Notes: generated by a model not told the origin, from the sequence alone. Positions 28,345-38,501 are shown, numbered from the stretch's first letter. The stretch: DNA of 61,001 nucleotides from Flavobacteriaceae bacterium (GCA_009693635.1 SHWW01000002.1:1-61001), one strand, 5' to 3'. Translations and numbers: made by a program.

Positions 28345-30099
28345 TTAGGTATTAAGTATAAACTGAGAATCGTATAAATTTTTATAATATCCCGTTTTTT
28401 GGCTTAATAATTCTTGGTGTGTTCCTTGTTCTACAATTATTCCTTTGTCCATTACCACAATTTTATCTGCGTTAATGATCGTTGCCAAACGGTGTGCGAT
28501 GATAATTGATGTTCGTCCCGTAGTGATGGTTTTAGTTGCACCTTGAATTAATTCTTCTGAATACATATCGATTGATGATGTAGCTTCATCCAAAATCAAG
28601 ATGCTTGGATTGGTAACATACGCTCGTAAAAAAGCTATTAGTTGGCGCTGCCCCGAAGATAGCATTACGCCTCGTTCTTTTACATTATAATCATAGCCTT
28701 CGGGTAAACTCATAATAAAATCATGTACTCCAATTTTTTTGGCTGCGGCTAAGACTTGTTCTCTTGAAATATCAGGATTGTTAAGTGTAATGTTGTTCAA
28801 TATAGTATCAGCAAATAGGAAAACGTCTTGCAAAACCACTGCGATTTGTTTTCGAAGCGAATCCAAAGTATAATCGTGAATGTTTTGTTTGTCAACAAAA
28901 ATAGTTCCGCTATTGATTTCGTAAAATCGATTTAGTAGGTTTATAATCGTTGATTTTCCGGCGCCTGTAGCTCCCACAATAGCGATGGTTTGACCTGATT
29001 TTATTTTCAAATTAAATCCTTTTATGACTTCTTCATTCTCGATATAACTGAAACGAACCTCTTTGAATTCGATTGTGCCTTCAAAAATTGGGGCTTCAAT
29101 TGTTCCAATGTCTTGGATGTATTCTTTGGTATCTAAAATCTCAAAAACGCGGTTGGCAGAAATCATTCCCATCTGCATTTCGTTGAATTTATCTGCAATT
29201 TGGCGTAAGGGGTTGAATAGCATTCCAATAAACATTGTATATGAAAAAATATCTCCAAAAGAAGTTGAGTTGTCGCCGTTTATAATTTGAAAACCTCCAT
29301 AAAGTACAATAAAACCAAGTGTAAAAGAGGAAATAATATCGGCAATTGGAAAAAAAATAGAATTATAAAGTATGGTTTTTATCCAAGCTTTATTGTGTTT
29401 GGAATTGATTTCTTTAAATTTTTCTATCTCAATATCTTCTCTATTAAAAAGCTGTACGATTTTCATTCCCGTAACGCGTTCTTGAACAAACGTATTTAGG
29501 TTGGCAATTTGGTTACGAACTTCTTCAAAGGTAATTTGCATTTTTCGTTGAAATATTCTGGTGATATAAACTAAAATTGGCATTGCTACAAAAACGATAC
29601 AGGTTAATCGCCAGTTTTCTTTGAGCATAAAACCAAGAATTACGACCATTTTTAGTAAATCGCTACCAATCATAAAAAGACCTTGACTGAAAATTTTAGC
29701 GATAGATTCCATATCCGAAACCGAACGAGTAATTAGCTGACCAACTGGTGCTGTATCATAATATTTCATTCGGAAACTTAGCATGTGCTTAAAGAGTTTA
29801 ACACGTACATCTTTCACTATGTCTTGCCCCAACCAATTCGCCCAATAAACGAAGAAAAAGTTGGATAGTACTTCAAGAATAAGTACTATTCCCATTAAAG
29901 TTACATACCATAAAAGTCCATTTTTATCGTTGGTTTTTATGTAGTCATCAACAGTTAATTTCAAAAGATATGGGCGTAAAGCAGCAAATATCGAAAGTAA
30001 TATTGCAAATAGAATTACGCTATTGAACCTCATTTTATAAGGTTTTGCATATTCTAAAATCCGTTTAAAAATGGTGGTATCGAATGCGGTAGCTTTCAT
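28345..30099 (-). CDS. ABC exporter with fused permease and ATPase (MsbA/multidrug type)
   Basis: 584 residues: six transmembrane helices in the first 310, then a nucleotide-binding domain with Walker A GATGAGKST, signature LSSGQRQLI, Walker B ILILDEATSSID and the His switch IIAHRL. It works as a homo- or heterodimer at the inner membrane; lipid or drug export is the usual role but the substrate cannot be told from sequence. The truA gene lies 36 bases upstream on the same strand, so the two probably share a transcript. Confidence 0.93.
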   Translation of the reverse strand: MKATAFDTTIFKRILEYAKPYKMRFNSVILFAILLSIFAALRPYLLKLTVDDYIKTNDKNGLLWYVTLMGIVLILEVLSNFFFVYWANWLGQDIVKDVRVKLFKHMLSFRMKYYDTAPVGQLITRSVSDMESIAKIFSQGLFMIGSDLLKMVVILGFMLKENWRLTCIVFVAMPILVYITRIFQRKMQITFEEVRNQIANLNTFVQERVTGMKIVQLFNREDIEIEKFKEINSKHNKAWIKTILYNSIFFPIADIISSFTLGFIVLYGGFQIINGDNSTSFGDIFSYTMFIGMLFNPLRQIADKFNEMQMGMISANRVFEILDTKEYIQDIGTIEAPIFEGTIEFKEVRFSYIENEEVIKGFNLKIKSGQTIAIVGATGAGKSTIINLLNRFYEINSGTIFVDKQNIHDYTLDSLRKQIAVVLQDVFLFADTILNNITLNNPDISREQVLAAAKKIGVHDFIMSLPEGYDYNVKERGVMLSSGQRQLIAFLRAYVTNPSILILDEATSSIDMYSEELIQGATKTITTGRTSIIIAHRLATIINADKIVVMDKGIIVEQGTHQELLSQKTGYYKNLYDSQFILNT

Positions 30100-30135
30100 A
30101 ATATTGTTACTGCGATTTTGTAAGTTGCTATTCCG

Positions 30136-30897
30136 TTATACATAATCATATTCTATTTTTGTTAGGTATAAACCTTGTGCTGGAACAGAAAATCCTGCTT
30201 CGTTTCTATTTTTATTTTCTATAATTGTATTGAAATCTGATAAGGAAATTTTGTGTAAGCCAATATTTACAAGTGTTCCCACAATTGCCCGAACCATATT
30301 TCGAAGAAAGCGATCTGCAGAAATGGTAAAAATTAAACGATTGTTTTCTTGCTTCCAAGAGGCTTCAGATATAGTGCAATTGAATGTATTTACGTCGGTA
30401 TTTACCTTTGAAAAACATTGAAAATCGGTGTGATTCAATAGTAATTGCGATGCTTGATTCATCAAATCGACATCTAAATTTTGATGGTAATACCAACTTG
30501 CATCTTGAGAAAAGGGATCTTTACAGATTGAAATATAATATTGATAGGTTCTTTTTTTAGCGTCAAAACGCGCGTGAGCTTCATCAGAAACTCCAAAAAT
30601 TTTAAAAATCACGATATCTTTTGGGAGATAGGAATTGAGTTTATGAACTGTGCTTTCTGTTTCAAATTTAGGAACAAAATCAAAATGTGCAAACATTTCT
30701 TTTGCGTGAACGCCTGTGTCAGTTCTCCCTGCTCCCGTTACACTAATTTGCTTCGCCTGTTCGCTAACGCTCGAGTCTGAATTCAAAATAACAGAAAGTG
30801 CGCTGTTCAAGGTTTCTTGTATAGTGCGCGCATTCGGTTGAATTTGCCAGCCGTGGTAATTAGTTCCGTTATATGCCAATTTTATGAAGTAGCGCAA
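30136..30897 (-). CDS. truA: tRNA pseudouridine(38-40) synthase TruA
   Basis: 253 residues with the catalytic motif GAGRTDTGVHA (nucleophile Asp60, same number as in E. coli), the N-terminal YNGTNYHGWQ and the downstream FLRNMVR segment. It converts uridines 38, 39 and 40 of the tRNA anticodon stem to pseudouridine. First gene of a pair with the ABC exporter. Confidence 0.96.
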   Translation of the reverse strand: MRYFIKLAYNGTNYHGWQIQPNARTIQETLNSALSVILNSDSSVSEQAKQISVTGAGRTDTGVHAKEMFAHFDFVPKFETESTVHKLNSYLPKDIVIFKIFGVSDEAHARFDAKKRTYQYYISICKDPFSQDASWYYHQNLDVDLMNQASQLLLNHTDFQCFSKVNTDVNTFNCTISEASWKQENNRLIFTISADRFLRNMVRAIVGTLVNIGLHKISLSDFNTIIENKNRNEAGFSVPAQGLYLTKIEYDYV

Positions 30898-30916
30898 GTG
30901 ATTTCTTTTGAAGTCA

Positions 30917-30924
30917 CAAATATA
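30917..30924 (-). promoter_or_regulatory. -7 box TATATTTG for truA
   Basis: An exact TAnnTTTG match on the minus strand, 20 bases upstream of the truA ATG. Confidence 0.5.
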
Positions 30925-31074
30925 CTTATTAATTTTTTCGATACGAAATCAGAAGCCCTCTAAGTTTTATAAGTTTCAATTTGATTTTTTATTTGTAATT
31001 GGAATGATTATTTTTACCAAAAATCATAGTCCAGTTTGCATTGTAAACTGGAAATAGCTCCAAAAAAAACAATT

Positions 31075-31569
31075 TTGAAAAAAATACTTTTGCTTTCCGA
31101 CACGCACAGTCACATTGATGAAACAATTTTGAAATACGTTCATCTTGCAGATGAGGTCTGGCATGCCGGAGATATTGGGGATTTGGTTGTTACGGATACC
31201 ATCAAAAAGTTGAAACCACTGCGTTGTGTATATGGAAATATTGACGATGATAAAGCCAGAATGGAATTTCCGTTACACAACCGATTTATATGTGAAGGTG
31301 TGGATGTTTGGATTACGCATATTGGAGGTTATCCTGGGAAATACAATCCGAATTTAAATGCAGAATTAGAGCAAAATCCACCTAAATTATTTATTTGTGG
31401 GCATTCTCATATATTGAAAGTTATCTTTGATAAGAAAAATAATTTGTTACATATGAATCCGGGAGCTTCTGGAATTAGTGGTTTTCACCAAATGCGAACC
31501 ATGCTTCGATTTGTTATTAATGGCGATAAAATTAAGGATTTGGAGATTGTAGAAATAGGGAAGAGGTGA
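31075..31569 (+). CDS. YfcE/MJ0936-type metallophosphodiesterase
   Basis: 164 residues starting at TTG 31075, which gives the standard family start KKILLLSDTHSH; an earlier TTG at 31036 would add 13 unlikely residues. Metal-binding motifs are SDTHSH, HAGDIGD, GNID, ICGHSH and NPGA. It hydrolyses phosphodiesters in the cytoplasm; the physiological substrate is unknown. It is divergent from truA and has no Shine-Dalgarno sequence. Confidence 0.9.
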   Translation: MKKILLLSDTHSHIDETILKYVHLADEVWHAGDIGDLVVTDTIKKLKPLRCVYGNIDDDKARMEFPLHNRFICEGVDVWITHIGGYPGKYNPNLNAELEQNPPKLFICGHSHILKVIFDKKNNLLHMNPGASGISGFHQMRTMLRFVINGDKIKDLEIVEIGKR

Positions 31570-31654
31570 AGAATCAAGATGAAAGATGACAGAGATAGTA
31601 TCCACTGATTCACAGATTTTTCTTTGCGAACTTTTCTGTTTAAAATAATAAACG

Positions 31655-31685
31655 AAAAAAAACCCAAACTTTCGTTCAGGTTTTT
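31655..31685 (-). terminator. Terminator of the DUF4293 gene
   Basis: On the minus strand AAACCTGAAC pairs with GTTTGGGTTT (two G-T pairs) around a GAAA loop and is followed by a T run. The opposite strand would have A-C mismatches, which points to minus-strand use. Confidence 0.7.
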
Positions 31686-31714
31686 CTTCGCATTAATAAA
31701 CTAAGTTTATAGGT

Positions 31715-32101
31715 TTATCTCAAACGGTCAGCAGATTTTACAAGATCTTCATCTTTCTTGATGGATTTATTGGCCAAAGCCAAAAAAACGATAGCAAAAA
31801 TAGGAAGAAACATCCCAATACCTTTCTCAGAAACTACTAGAGTTTCTCTAGATAAATTTAGCGAGCTATATAAAAATAATCCTAATAAAATTAAATTTAA
31901 TATTATAGACAATCTATTCAACACAAATTGGTGCTGTCTTTTTTTGAAATACATAATACTAACCAATGTAAATGAAGTGTTTAAACCAAAGAGAATCGTA
32001 TAAGTATAATCATTCAAAGTCTGCAAGTAAAACTCAAAAGGAAGAAATGCAGAAATTAATAAAGCAATCAATAAATAAATAGTTTGTATTCTTTGAATCA
32101 T
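31715..32101 (-). CDS. DUF4293 family membrane protein
   Basis: 128 residues with four predicted transmembrane helices (about 5-22, 34-50, 60-80 and 95-112) and a charged C-terminus (KKDEDLVKSADRLR). The start MIQRIQTIYLL is characteristic of DUF4293 proteins of Bacteroidota, which usually sit next to rho, as here (divergent, 176 bases apart). Function unknown. A TATTTTTG box (minus strand, plus 32119-32126) lies 17 bases upstream. Confidence 0.85.
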   Translation of the reverse strand: MIQRIQTIYLLIALLISAFLPFEFYLQTLNDYTYTILFGLNTSFTLVSIMYFKKRQHQFVLNRLSIILNLILLGLFLYSSLNLSRETLVVSEKGIGMFLPIFAIVFLALANKSIKKDEDLVKSADRLR

Positions 32102-32277
32102 AATTTTAAATATTAAAACAAAAATATTATTTTATTTATAAAAAATACTATGATTATTAAATATTATTTGTAATATTGCACAACAAATGTGTAAGTACTC
32201 CATCCTTTGGAGATTTCATTTAAACAAAATCACACAATTTTTATTATCCCACAACAACTAAATTCAAATAACATTTT

Positions 32278-34065
32278 ATGTTTGAAATTTCTATACTAAA
32301 AGAAATGAAGCTTTCTGAGCTTCAAGATATTGCGAAAGCAGCAAATATTATAAAAATTACTGGTGTAAAAAAAGAAACTTTAATCAATCAGATTATAGAT
32401 ATTCAAGCATCACTTTTAATGATTGATTCAGATGGCCCTGCAGACAATGCTAATGAGACAAAGCCAAAAAGAGCCAGAATGGTGGTAGAGAAAAAACCAG
32501 TTATTCAAAAATTGGAAACTATTTCATTATTTTCTGAACCTGCAGAAATGGCAATGGAAGAAAATAAAGAAGTTTCTCAACAAAAGTATAATAGAGCTAT
32601 TGTTTCAGCGGAACCTATCGAAATTGAGCAAAAAGATCGCAAAGTAATTAAGTTTAAAAAAGTAGATTTTGAAGCTAAAGTAGCAGCAAAAGCAGCTGCT
32701 GAAAGCAATTCTCAAGAAAATATTTCTGCGACAACTGACAACTCAATATCTAGTGAAGCTTCTGAAGAGCAATTGGTTGAAAAACCTAAAAATCCAAATC
32801 AGAAAGCCAATCCAAACCAAAATCCAAATCAAAAACAAAACTCGAATCAAAACCCCAATCAGAATCCTAATGCAAATCAAGGTCAAAATGGGAATGTAAA
32901 TCCAAATTTTAAAGCTAAGAAAAGTAATTTTAGTCATTCAGATTTTGAATTTGATGGAATTATTGAAAGTGAAGGAGTATTGGAAATGATGTCTGAAGGT
33001 TATGGTTTTTTGCGTTCCTCAGATTACAATTATTTGGCTTCTCCTGATGATATTTATTTATCAACTTCTCAAGTTCGATTATTTGGTTTAAAAACTGGAG
33101 ACACCGTAAAAGGTGTTGTTCGTCCACCAAAAGAGGGCGAAAAATTCTTTCCTTTAGTTCGTATATTAAAAATAAATGGTCATGATCCACAAGTTGTTCG
33201 AGACCGAGTTTCATTTGAGCATTTAACGCCAGTTTTTCCATCGGAAAAATTCAGATTAGCTGAAAAACAAAGTACAATTTCAACTCGAATCATTGATTTG
33301 TTCTCCCCAATTGGAAAAGGACAACGTGGAATGATTGTGGCACAACCCAAAACTGGTAAAACCATGTTGTTGAAAGATATTGCTAATGCAATTGCTGCCA
33401 ATCATCCAGAAGTATATTTAATAGTGCTTTTGATTGACGAACGTCCTGAAGAAGTAACCGATATGCAACGAAGTGTTCGCGGTGAAGTTATCGCATCTAC
33501 ATTTGATAGAGAACCACAAGAGCACGTTAAAATTGCAAATATTGTACTTGAAAAAGCAAAACGATTAGTAGAATGTGGTCATGATGTTGTAATTTTATTA
33601 GATTCAATTACCCGTTTGGCACGAGCGTATAATACGGTTCAACCTGCTTCTGGAAAAGTACTTAGTGGTGGGGTAGATGCCAATGCATTGCAAAAGCCAA
33701 AACGTTTCTTTGGAGCTGCTAGAAATGTTGAAAATGGAGGTTCTCTGAGTATTATTGCAACCGCATTAACAGAAACAGGATCTAAAATGGATGAGGTGAT
33801 TTTTGAAGAATTCAAAGGAACTGGTAATATGGAATTGCAATTGGATAGAAAAATTGCAAACAAACGTATTTTCCCTGCAATTGATTTAACTTCTTCAAGC
33901 ACGCGTCGTGACGATATGTTGTTGGATGAAAAAACATTACAACGTATGTGGATTATGAGAAAATACCTTTCTGATATGAATCCAGTTGAAGCGATGGATT
34001 TTATAAACGATCGTTTCAAGAAAACTAAAAACAATGAAGAATTTTTGATCTCTATGAACAATTAG
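32278..34065 (+). CDS. rho: Transcription termination factor Rho with N/Q-rich insert
   Basis: 595 residues. An N-terminal Rho_N (SAP-like) segment at about 8-45 is followed by a charged linker, an extreme Asn/Gln/Pro-rich stretch at about 170-210 (repeats of NPNQ), the RNA-binding cold-shock-like domain (about 225-300) and the hexameric ATPase core with P-loop QPKTGKT near 360 and the Walker B region [16 protein letters not shown]. It terminates transcription by translocating on RNA. Rho of E. coli has 419 residues; the excess lies in the N-terminal disordered insert, which is typical of Bacteroidota. Confidence 0.97.
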   Translation: MFEISILKEMKLSELQDIAKAANIIKITGVKKETLINQIIDIQASLLMIDSDGPADNANETKPKRARMVVEKKPVIQKLETISLFSEPAEMAMEENKEVSQQKYNRAIVSAEPIEIEQKDRKVIKFKKVDFEAKVAAKAAAESNSQENISATTDNSISSEASEEQLVEKPKNPNQKANPNQNPNQKQNSNQNPNQNPNANQGQNGNVNPNFKAKKSNFSHSDFEFDGIIESEGVLEMMSEGYGFLRSSDYNYLASPDDIYLSTSQVRLFGLKTGDTVKGVVRPPKEGEKFFPLVRILKINGHDPQVVRDRVSFEHLTPVFPSEKFRLAEKQSTISTRIIDLFSPIGKGQRGMIVAQPKTGKTMLLKDIANAIAANHPEVYLIVLLIDERPEEVTDMQRSVRGEVIASTFDREPQEHVKIANIVLEKAKRLVECGHDVVILLDSITRLARAYNTVQPASGKVLSGGVDANALQKPKRFFGAARNVENGGSLSIIATALTETGSKMDEVIFEEFKGTGNMELQLDRKIANKRIFPAIDLTSSSTRRDDMLLDEKTLQRMWIMRKYLSDMNPVEAMDFINDRFKKTKNNEEFLISMNN

Positions 34066-34085
34066 ATTCAAAAATAGCCGTAATA

Positions 34086-34120
34086 AAAAACTCCGATGTA
34101 ATTACTATATCGGAGTTTTT
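34086..34120. terminator. Bidirectional terminator between rho and the nuclease gene
   Basis: AAAAACTCCGAT (34086-34097) pairs perfectly with ATCGGAGTTTTT (34109-34120), giving a T run on both strands between convergent genes. Confidence 0.88.
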
Positions 34121-34137
34121 ATTTGGAATTAGAAGTA

Positions 34138-35286
34138 TTAATTCACACTAATCTTTTTAGTAATTGTATTGTTATTTGAAGTTAACTTTAAAAAATAAAA
34201 TCCTTCAGGTATATTATCTAAATTATAAGTTTCATTTATTTTAGTTGGATTTTTTATTTCATTTATCAATTGCCCTTTAATAGAAATTAATTGGATATTA
34301 TCAATTGTAGAATTTGTATTGATAGAAATAGATCTATAATTTGTTGGATTTGGGTAAATTAAAATTGAATTTTCTAATAAAAATGAATTATTTCCTAAAA
34401 AACTATTCCAAATGACACCAACATATTCTGGATGATCAATATATGGATTTCTATTAGTTTGATGATTGTAATAAATATCGTTATTAATAGCAATTTCTTT
34501 TAGACTAACCGGGTCGTCTATATGCCATTTTACAAGAATATCTATAAAAGGGTTAATAAATACTCTTCCCGTTGAGCCATCAAACATATTTTTTGCTGGA
34601 CAGCTAGAGGCATTGGCAGTAGTATAAAAATTATTCATATAATCTTCATAACGTGTTGCAAAATATAAAAAAGCTCTCGAAATATCTCCTTTAAATTCAT
34701 CAATAGGTTCAAAAACAGTTCCTGAGTAACCTTGTGCATAACCTGAATTAACACCATTACCTCTTTTTGAACCATTCTGAGAAGTATAGGTGGCAGTTCC
34801 TACTTTTCCAAATGGAAAGTTACTTCTATCACCATTAACTTTTCCATCTGAAGGAACTACAAAAAACGGATCATTTTTCATAGGATCAATTGCATAACTA
34901 TCAAAATAAGATTGAGGAATTAAATGCTCTCTGTTATAACAATCCCCTTCGGCAGAATATGAACCACACTGTTGTGAAGTTGAAGTATAGGCGTAAGGAT
35001 CTGTTCCTGATGGATTTTCAGAATACATATCTAACAAACTGCCGTCATTTTCATAATAATTATCTCTAAAAGCAGAGTGCGTAAATAGAGTCCAAAGCGC
35101 ACCATATCCTTGATCAACATGTAAATGTTCAGAAGGTAAAACATCATTAACATTATCTATAATTTTTTTTAATTGTGTCTTTAAAGTTAAACCGGTTCCG
35201 GTAGCTGTATTATAATACCCTTGAGGTATTTGTGCGAAACTATTTAGACACAATAAAACTGTTAGGAAAGTAAAAAGTTGTTTCAT
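34138..35286 (-). CDS. T9SS-secreted endonuclease I family nuclease
   Basis: 382 residues. A Sec signal peptide (ending NSFAQ) is followed by an EndA/endonuclease I domain (about 25-275) with the catalytic region CYNREHLIPQSYF and DPFFVVPSDGKVNGDRSNFP. A T9SS type-A sorting domain at about 308-382 starts IYPNPTN and ends in a GFYFLKLTSN strand and KKISVN. It is probably exported or surface-anchored by the type IX system to degrade extracellular DNA for nutrients. Lone gene, convergent with rho. Confidence 0.92.
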   Translation of the reverse strand: MKQLFTFLTVLLCLNSFAQIPQGYYNTATGTGLTLKTQLKKIIDNVNDVLPSEHLHVDQGYGALWTLFTHSAFRDNYYENDGSLLDMYSENPSGTDPYAYTSTSQQCGSYSAEGDCYNREHLIPQSYFDSYAIDPMKNDPFFVVPSDGKVNGDRSNFPFGKVGTATYTSQNGSKRGNGVNSGYAQGYSGTVFEPIDEFKGDISRAFLYFATRYEDYMNNFYTTANASSCPAKNMFDGSTGRVFINPFIDILVKWHIDDPVSLKEIAINNDIYYNHQTNRNPYIDHPEYVGVIWNSFLGNNSFLLENSILIYPNPTNYRSISINTNSTIDNIQLISIKGQLINEIKNPTKINETYNLDNIPEGFYFLKLTSNNNTITKKISVN

Positions 35287-35391
35287 AAATAATTATATAA
35301 GGAAAGCAAATTTAATCTAAAATTAAATAAAAATAAGGGATTTCTATATATTTAAATCCTAAGGGTTGCTTAAAGTGAGAAATTTAATAAC

Positions 35392-36609
35392 TTATAAATT
35401 TCGTTCTAGTAAAGCCATATAAAACCCATCAAAACCAGATTCTGAGGCTAAAATTTTAGTATCTTTTAGGAATTTAAAGTTTTTTCCCATTTCGGTATTT
35501 TTCAAAAAATTATTTACTTGCTCTTGGTTTTCAGAAGGTAAAACCGAGCATGTAGCATATACTAATTTACCGCCAGGTTTTACAATTCTGGAATAGCTTT
35601 CTAATACTTCAGCTTGAATTTTTTTAATATTTTCGATGAATTCAGGTTGTAATTTCCACTTCGCATCAGGATTTCTTTTTAGAACTCCCAAACCGCTACA
35701 CGGAGCATCAATTAAAACTCTATCGGCTTTTTCTTGAAGTTTTTTTATAACTTTAGTAGAATCAATAATCTTATATTCAATATTGAAAGCACCATTTCTT
35801 TTGGCACGTAATTTCAATTGTTTTAATTTGCTTTCATACAAATCCATTGCAATCAACTGCCCTTTGTTCTCCATCAAAGAAGCCAAATGCAAAGTTTTTC
35901 CTCCCGCACCAGCACAAGTATCTACTACTCTCATTCCAGGTTTTACATCTAAAAAAGCAGCAACTAATTGTGAATTGGCATCTTGAACTTCAAACATTCC
36001 CGCTTTAAATGCATCGGTCATAAAAACATTTGCTCTTTCTTTAAGAACCAACGCATCGGGTTGGTCTTTCAAAAAAGTAGTTTCAATATTTAAATCCATT
36101 AAAAGGGCATGTAACTTTTCGCGAGTTGTATTTAATGTATTGACTCTTAATATTACTTTTGCAGGTTGGTTTTGAGCAGCAATCTCTGTTGACCAAACTT
36201 TTTCACCCAATTCTTTCACACCTAATTCATCCATCCAATCTGGGATAGATTCTTTGAGGGCTCTAATTTTTGAAAGTTCGTCAAATCGTCCTTTTATTTT
36301 TCGTTCTGGTGTTCCTTCAAGTTGTCTCCAATCTGGAATTGGATATCCTCTCAAAATGGCCCAAACAGCAAACATTCGCCATAAATTATCACGTTCAAAT
36401 GGTTCTTTTACTTCGGCAATTTCGGCGTATAATCGTTTCCATCTTACGATTTCATAGATGGTTTCAGCAACAAATTTACGGTCGGAACTTCCCCAACGTT
36501 TATCTTTTTTTAGCGCTCTTGCAACTACCTTATCCGCATATTCTCCTTCATTAAAAATTGCATTTAACGAATCAATAGTAGTGTAAACTAAATTTCTGTG
36601 TAATCTCAT
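35392..36609 (-). CDS. RsmB-like rRNA m5C methyltransferase (NOL1/NOP2/Sun family)
   Basis: 405 residues: a NusB-like helical N-terminus (about 1-120) and a Rossmann methyltransferase domain with SAM motif VVDTCAGAGGKTLHLASL, catalytic IDAPCSGLGVLKRNPDAKW and YATCSVLPSENQEQV, which give the two Cys of m5C enzymes. It methylates a cytosine of 16S rRNA, probably C967 by analogy with E. coli RsmB, although RsmF-like specificity is not excluded. Confidence 0.9.
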   Translation of the reverse strand: MRLHRNLVYTTIDSLNAIFNEGEYADKVVARALKKDKRWGSSDRKFVAETIYEIVRWKRLYAEIAEVKEPFERDNLWRMFAVWAILRGYPIPDWRQLEGTPERKIKGRFDELSKIRALKESIPDWMDELGVKELGEKVWSTEIAAQNQPAKVILRVNTLNTTREKLHALLMDLNIETTFLKDQPDALVLKERANVFMTDAFKAGMFEVQDANSQLVAAFLDVKPGMRVVDTCAGAGGKTLHLASLMENKGQLIAMDLYESKLKQLKLRAKRNGAFNIEYKIIDSTKVIKKLQEKADRVLIDAPCSGLGVLKRNPDAKWKLQPEFIENIKKIQAEVLESYSRIVKPGGKLVYATCSVLPSENQEQVNNFLKNTEMGKNFKFLKDTKILASESGFDGFYMALLERNL

Positions 36610-36626
36610 TATTCATTATTAGGATG

Positions 36627-36634
36627 CAAAGGTA
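36627..36634 (-). promoter_or_regulatory. -7 box TACCTTTG for the RsmB-like gene
   Basis: On the minus strand TACCTTTG followed by CA, the most common form of the Bacteroidota -7 element, 18 bases before the ATG. Confidence 0.55.
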
Positions 36635-36724
36635 CATTATTTTTTAAAAGCACCTGAAATACTTGTTTTAATTTCAAAGTAGAATCTTTAGGACTTTTTA
36701 AGTTTTAATTTCTTAAAAATGATT

Positions 36725-36732
36725 TAAATTTG
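36725..36732 (+). promoter_or_regulatory. -7 box TAAATTTG for the TPR gene
   Basis: An exact TAnnTTTG match on the plus strand, 30 bases before the ATG at 36763. Confidence 0.45.
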
Positions 36733-36762
36733 TAATTCATCAATTATGAAATTGTTCTCGTT

Positions 36763-37440
36763 ATGAAAGCACTTTTTATTATATTTTTTCTTCTAAATCC
36801 GCTGATAAATTGTTTTTCACAATCAAGTATTGACGACTATCGAAAATGTGTTTCAGAAAATTATTACATTAATAATTATACAGAGTCTATTTATTATTTG
36901 GGTAAAATTATTGAAATTAATCCGAAAGATTCGAGTGCATATAATGATCGAGGATTTATTAAGGAATTATTAAATGATATTCCTGGAGCTATTGAAGATT
37001 ATACCCTTCAAATTAACATTGATACAACTTTTGCGGATAGTTATTTTTTTAGAGCTATGGCAAAAGGAAAAATTTTGGATTTTAAAGGGGCAATAATTGA
37101 TTATCAAAAAACCATATTATACGAACCAAATAATGCCGACGCTCACTTTTTTATGGGAGTTGCGAAGTTTCAATTGAATGATGTGAATGGTGCAATTTTA
37201 GATTATAATGATGCAATTTCTTTAAATAATAATAAACATGAATTATATTATAATAGGGCACAAGCGTATGAACAATTGAACAATTATAAAGTTGCCTTAG
37301 CCGATTATTCAAAAGCTATAGAAATTGATGCAACTATTGCCGATTATTTCTTAAAACGGAGCCAATTAAAAATGAAAATGCACAAAAAGAAAAGCGCTAA
37401 ACTGGATTTTGATACTTACAAAACTTTCCCAAAATCTTAA
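36763..37440 (+). CDS. Secreted tetratricopeptide-repeat protein
   Basis: 225 residues. A signal peptide (cleavage near NCFSQ) is followed by about five TPR units from residue 25 to 215 (for example DSAYNDRGFIKELLNDIPGA, ADAHFFMGVAKFQLNDVNGA, HELYYNRAQAYEQLNNYK). TPRs mediate protein binding; no other domain is present. It ends 6 bases before apbE and is probably cotranscribed, which may mean a role with periplasmic flavoproteins, but this is inference only. Confidence 0.87.
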   Translation: MKALFIIFFLLNPLINCFSQSSIDDYRKCVSENYYINNYTESIYYLGKIIEINPKDSSAYNDRGFIKELLNDIPGAIEDYTLQINIDTTFADSYFFRAMAKGKILDFKGAIIDYQKTILYEPNNADAHFFMGVAKFQLNDVNGAILDYNDAISLNNNKHELYYNRAQAYEQLNNYKVALADYSKAIEIDATIADYFLKRSQLKMKMHKKKSAKLDFDTYKTFPKS

Positions 37441-37446
37441 CTTCTT

Positions 37447-38454
37447 ATGAAAAATAATCTGATTCTTACTTTTTTTTGCTTGTTTTTTTCGTATCCAATT
37501 TTTTCGCAAGAGGAACCCATTCGAATTGCTGGAAATACACAAGGAACCACCTATCATATAACGTATTTTGATAAAAAAAACCGCAATTTTCAACCCAAAA
37601 TAGAAAAATTATTACACCAATTTGATTTGTCGGTTTCTACTTATATTCCAAATTCTATTATTTCTAGAATAAATTCCAACCAAAAAAATGTCAAAGTCGA
37701 TAAATACTTTACAACTTGTTTTAATAAAGCCAAAGAAGTTTGGAAAAACACCGATGGCGCCTTTGATCCAACGGTTTATTCGCTAGTTAATGCTTGGGGC
37801 TTTGGACCAGGAAAAAAGCAAACGATAGAAAAAGTCAAAATTGACAGTTTGTTAGAATTTGTTGGTTTTGAATTAATCGAATTAAAAGGAAACAAAATTT
37901 TCAAAAAAGACCCGCGAGTGGCGCTCGATTTTAATGCTTTCGCACAAGGATATTCGGTTGATGTGATTTCAGAGTTCTTAAATTCAAAAGGAATTACGAC
38001 TTACATTGTTGAAATTGGTGGCGAAGTTTATGCTAATGGTAGAAAACCAAATGGCGATAATTGGAAAGTGGGAATTGAGAAACCAATTGACAATAAGGAA
38101 TCGACTAATCCATTGAAAGCCATTGCAAAACTAGAAAATTTAGCCATTGCCACTTCTGGAAATTACCGAAGATATACAATTGAAAATGGAAAAAAATTCG
38201 CCCATCACATCGACCCGAAAACGGGATATCCGACCAAAAATAATTTATTAAGTGCTTCCATTTTTTCAAAACAATGCATTAGTTCGGATGCAAATGCGAC
38301 GGGTGTTTTGGTGTTAGGATTAGAAAAGGCGAAAATATTTTTGGAAGCGCATCACGAATTGCAAGCCTATTTAATTTATTCGGATGAAAACGGAGCATAT
38401 CAAATTTATGAAACCTTAGGGATAAAAGACATTATTTCAGAAGTGGAAGAATAA
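37447..38454 (+). CDS. apbE: FAD:protein FMN transferase (ApbE)
   Basis: 335 residues. A Sec signal peptide (ending PIFSQ, no lipobox) precedes the ApbE domain with DGAFDPTVYSLVNAWGFG, ALDFNAFAQGYSVD, VEIGGEVYANG and the C-terminal HHIDPKTGYP, all typical. It attaches FMN from FAD covalently to Thr/Ser of periplasmic flavoproteins such as Na+-NQR subunits. It follows a TPR gene by 6 bases and is convergent with a DUF2271 gene, a family often found beside apbE. Confidence 0.93.
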   Translation: MKNNLILTFFCLFFSYPIFSQEEPIRIAGNTQGTTYHITYFDKKNRNFQPKIEKLLHQFDLSVSTYIPNSIISRINSNQKNVKVDKYFTTCFNKAKEVWKNTDGAFDPTVYSLVNAWGFGPGKKQTIEKVKIDSLLEFVGFELIELKGNKIFKKDPRVALDFNAFAQGYSVDVISEFLNSKGITTYIVEIGGEVYANGRKPNGDNWKVGIEKPIDNKESTNPLKAIAKLENLAIATSGNYRRYTIENGKKFAHHIDPKTGYPTKNNLLSASIFSKQCISSDANATGVLVLGLEKAKIFLEAHHELQAYLIYSDENGAYQIYETLGIKDIISEVEE

Positions 38455-38484
38455 AAAAAGCACCTTAAAAGAAGCGCTTTGGTT
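38453..38484. terminator. Bidirectional terminator between apbE and the DUF2271 gene
   Basis: AAAGCAC (38457-38463) pairs with GCGCTTT (38474-38480), one G-T pair on the minus strand, with A and T runs outside. Confidence 0.6.
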
Positions 38485-38501
38485 TTGTATAAAAAGTATT
38501 A

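Noticed and set aside
28345-30099. Assigning msbA to the ABC exporter
   Set aside because: The domain order fits, but several paralogous exporters exist in these genomes and no lipid A gene is adjacent.
32200-32217. Short hairpin CTCCA/TGGAG in the rho leader as an autoregulatory element
   Set aside because: Only a five-base stem in AT-rich DNA; too weak to call without conservation.
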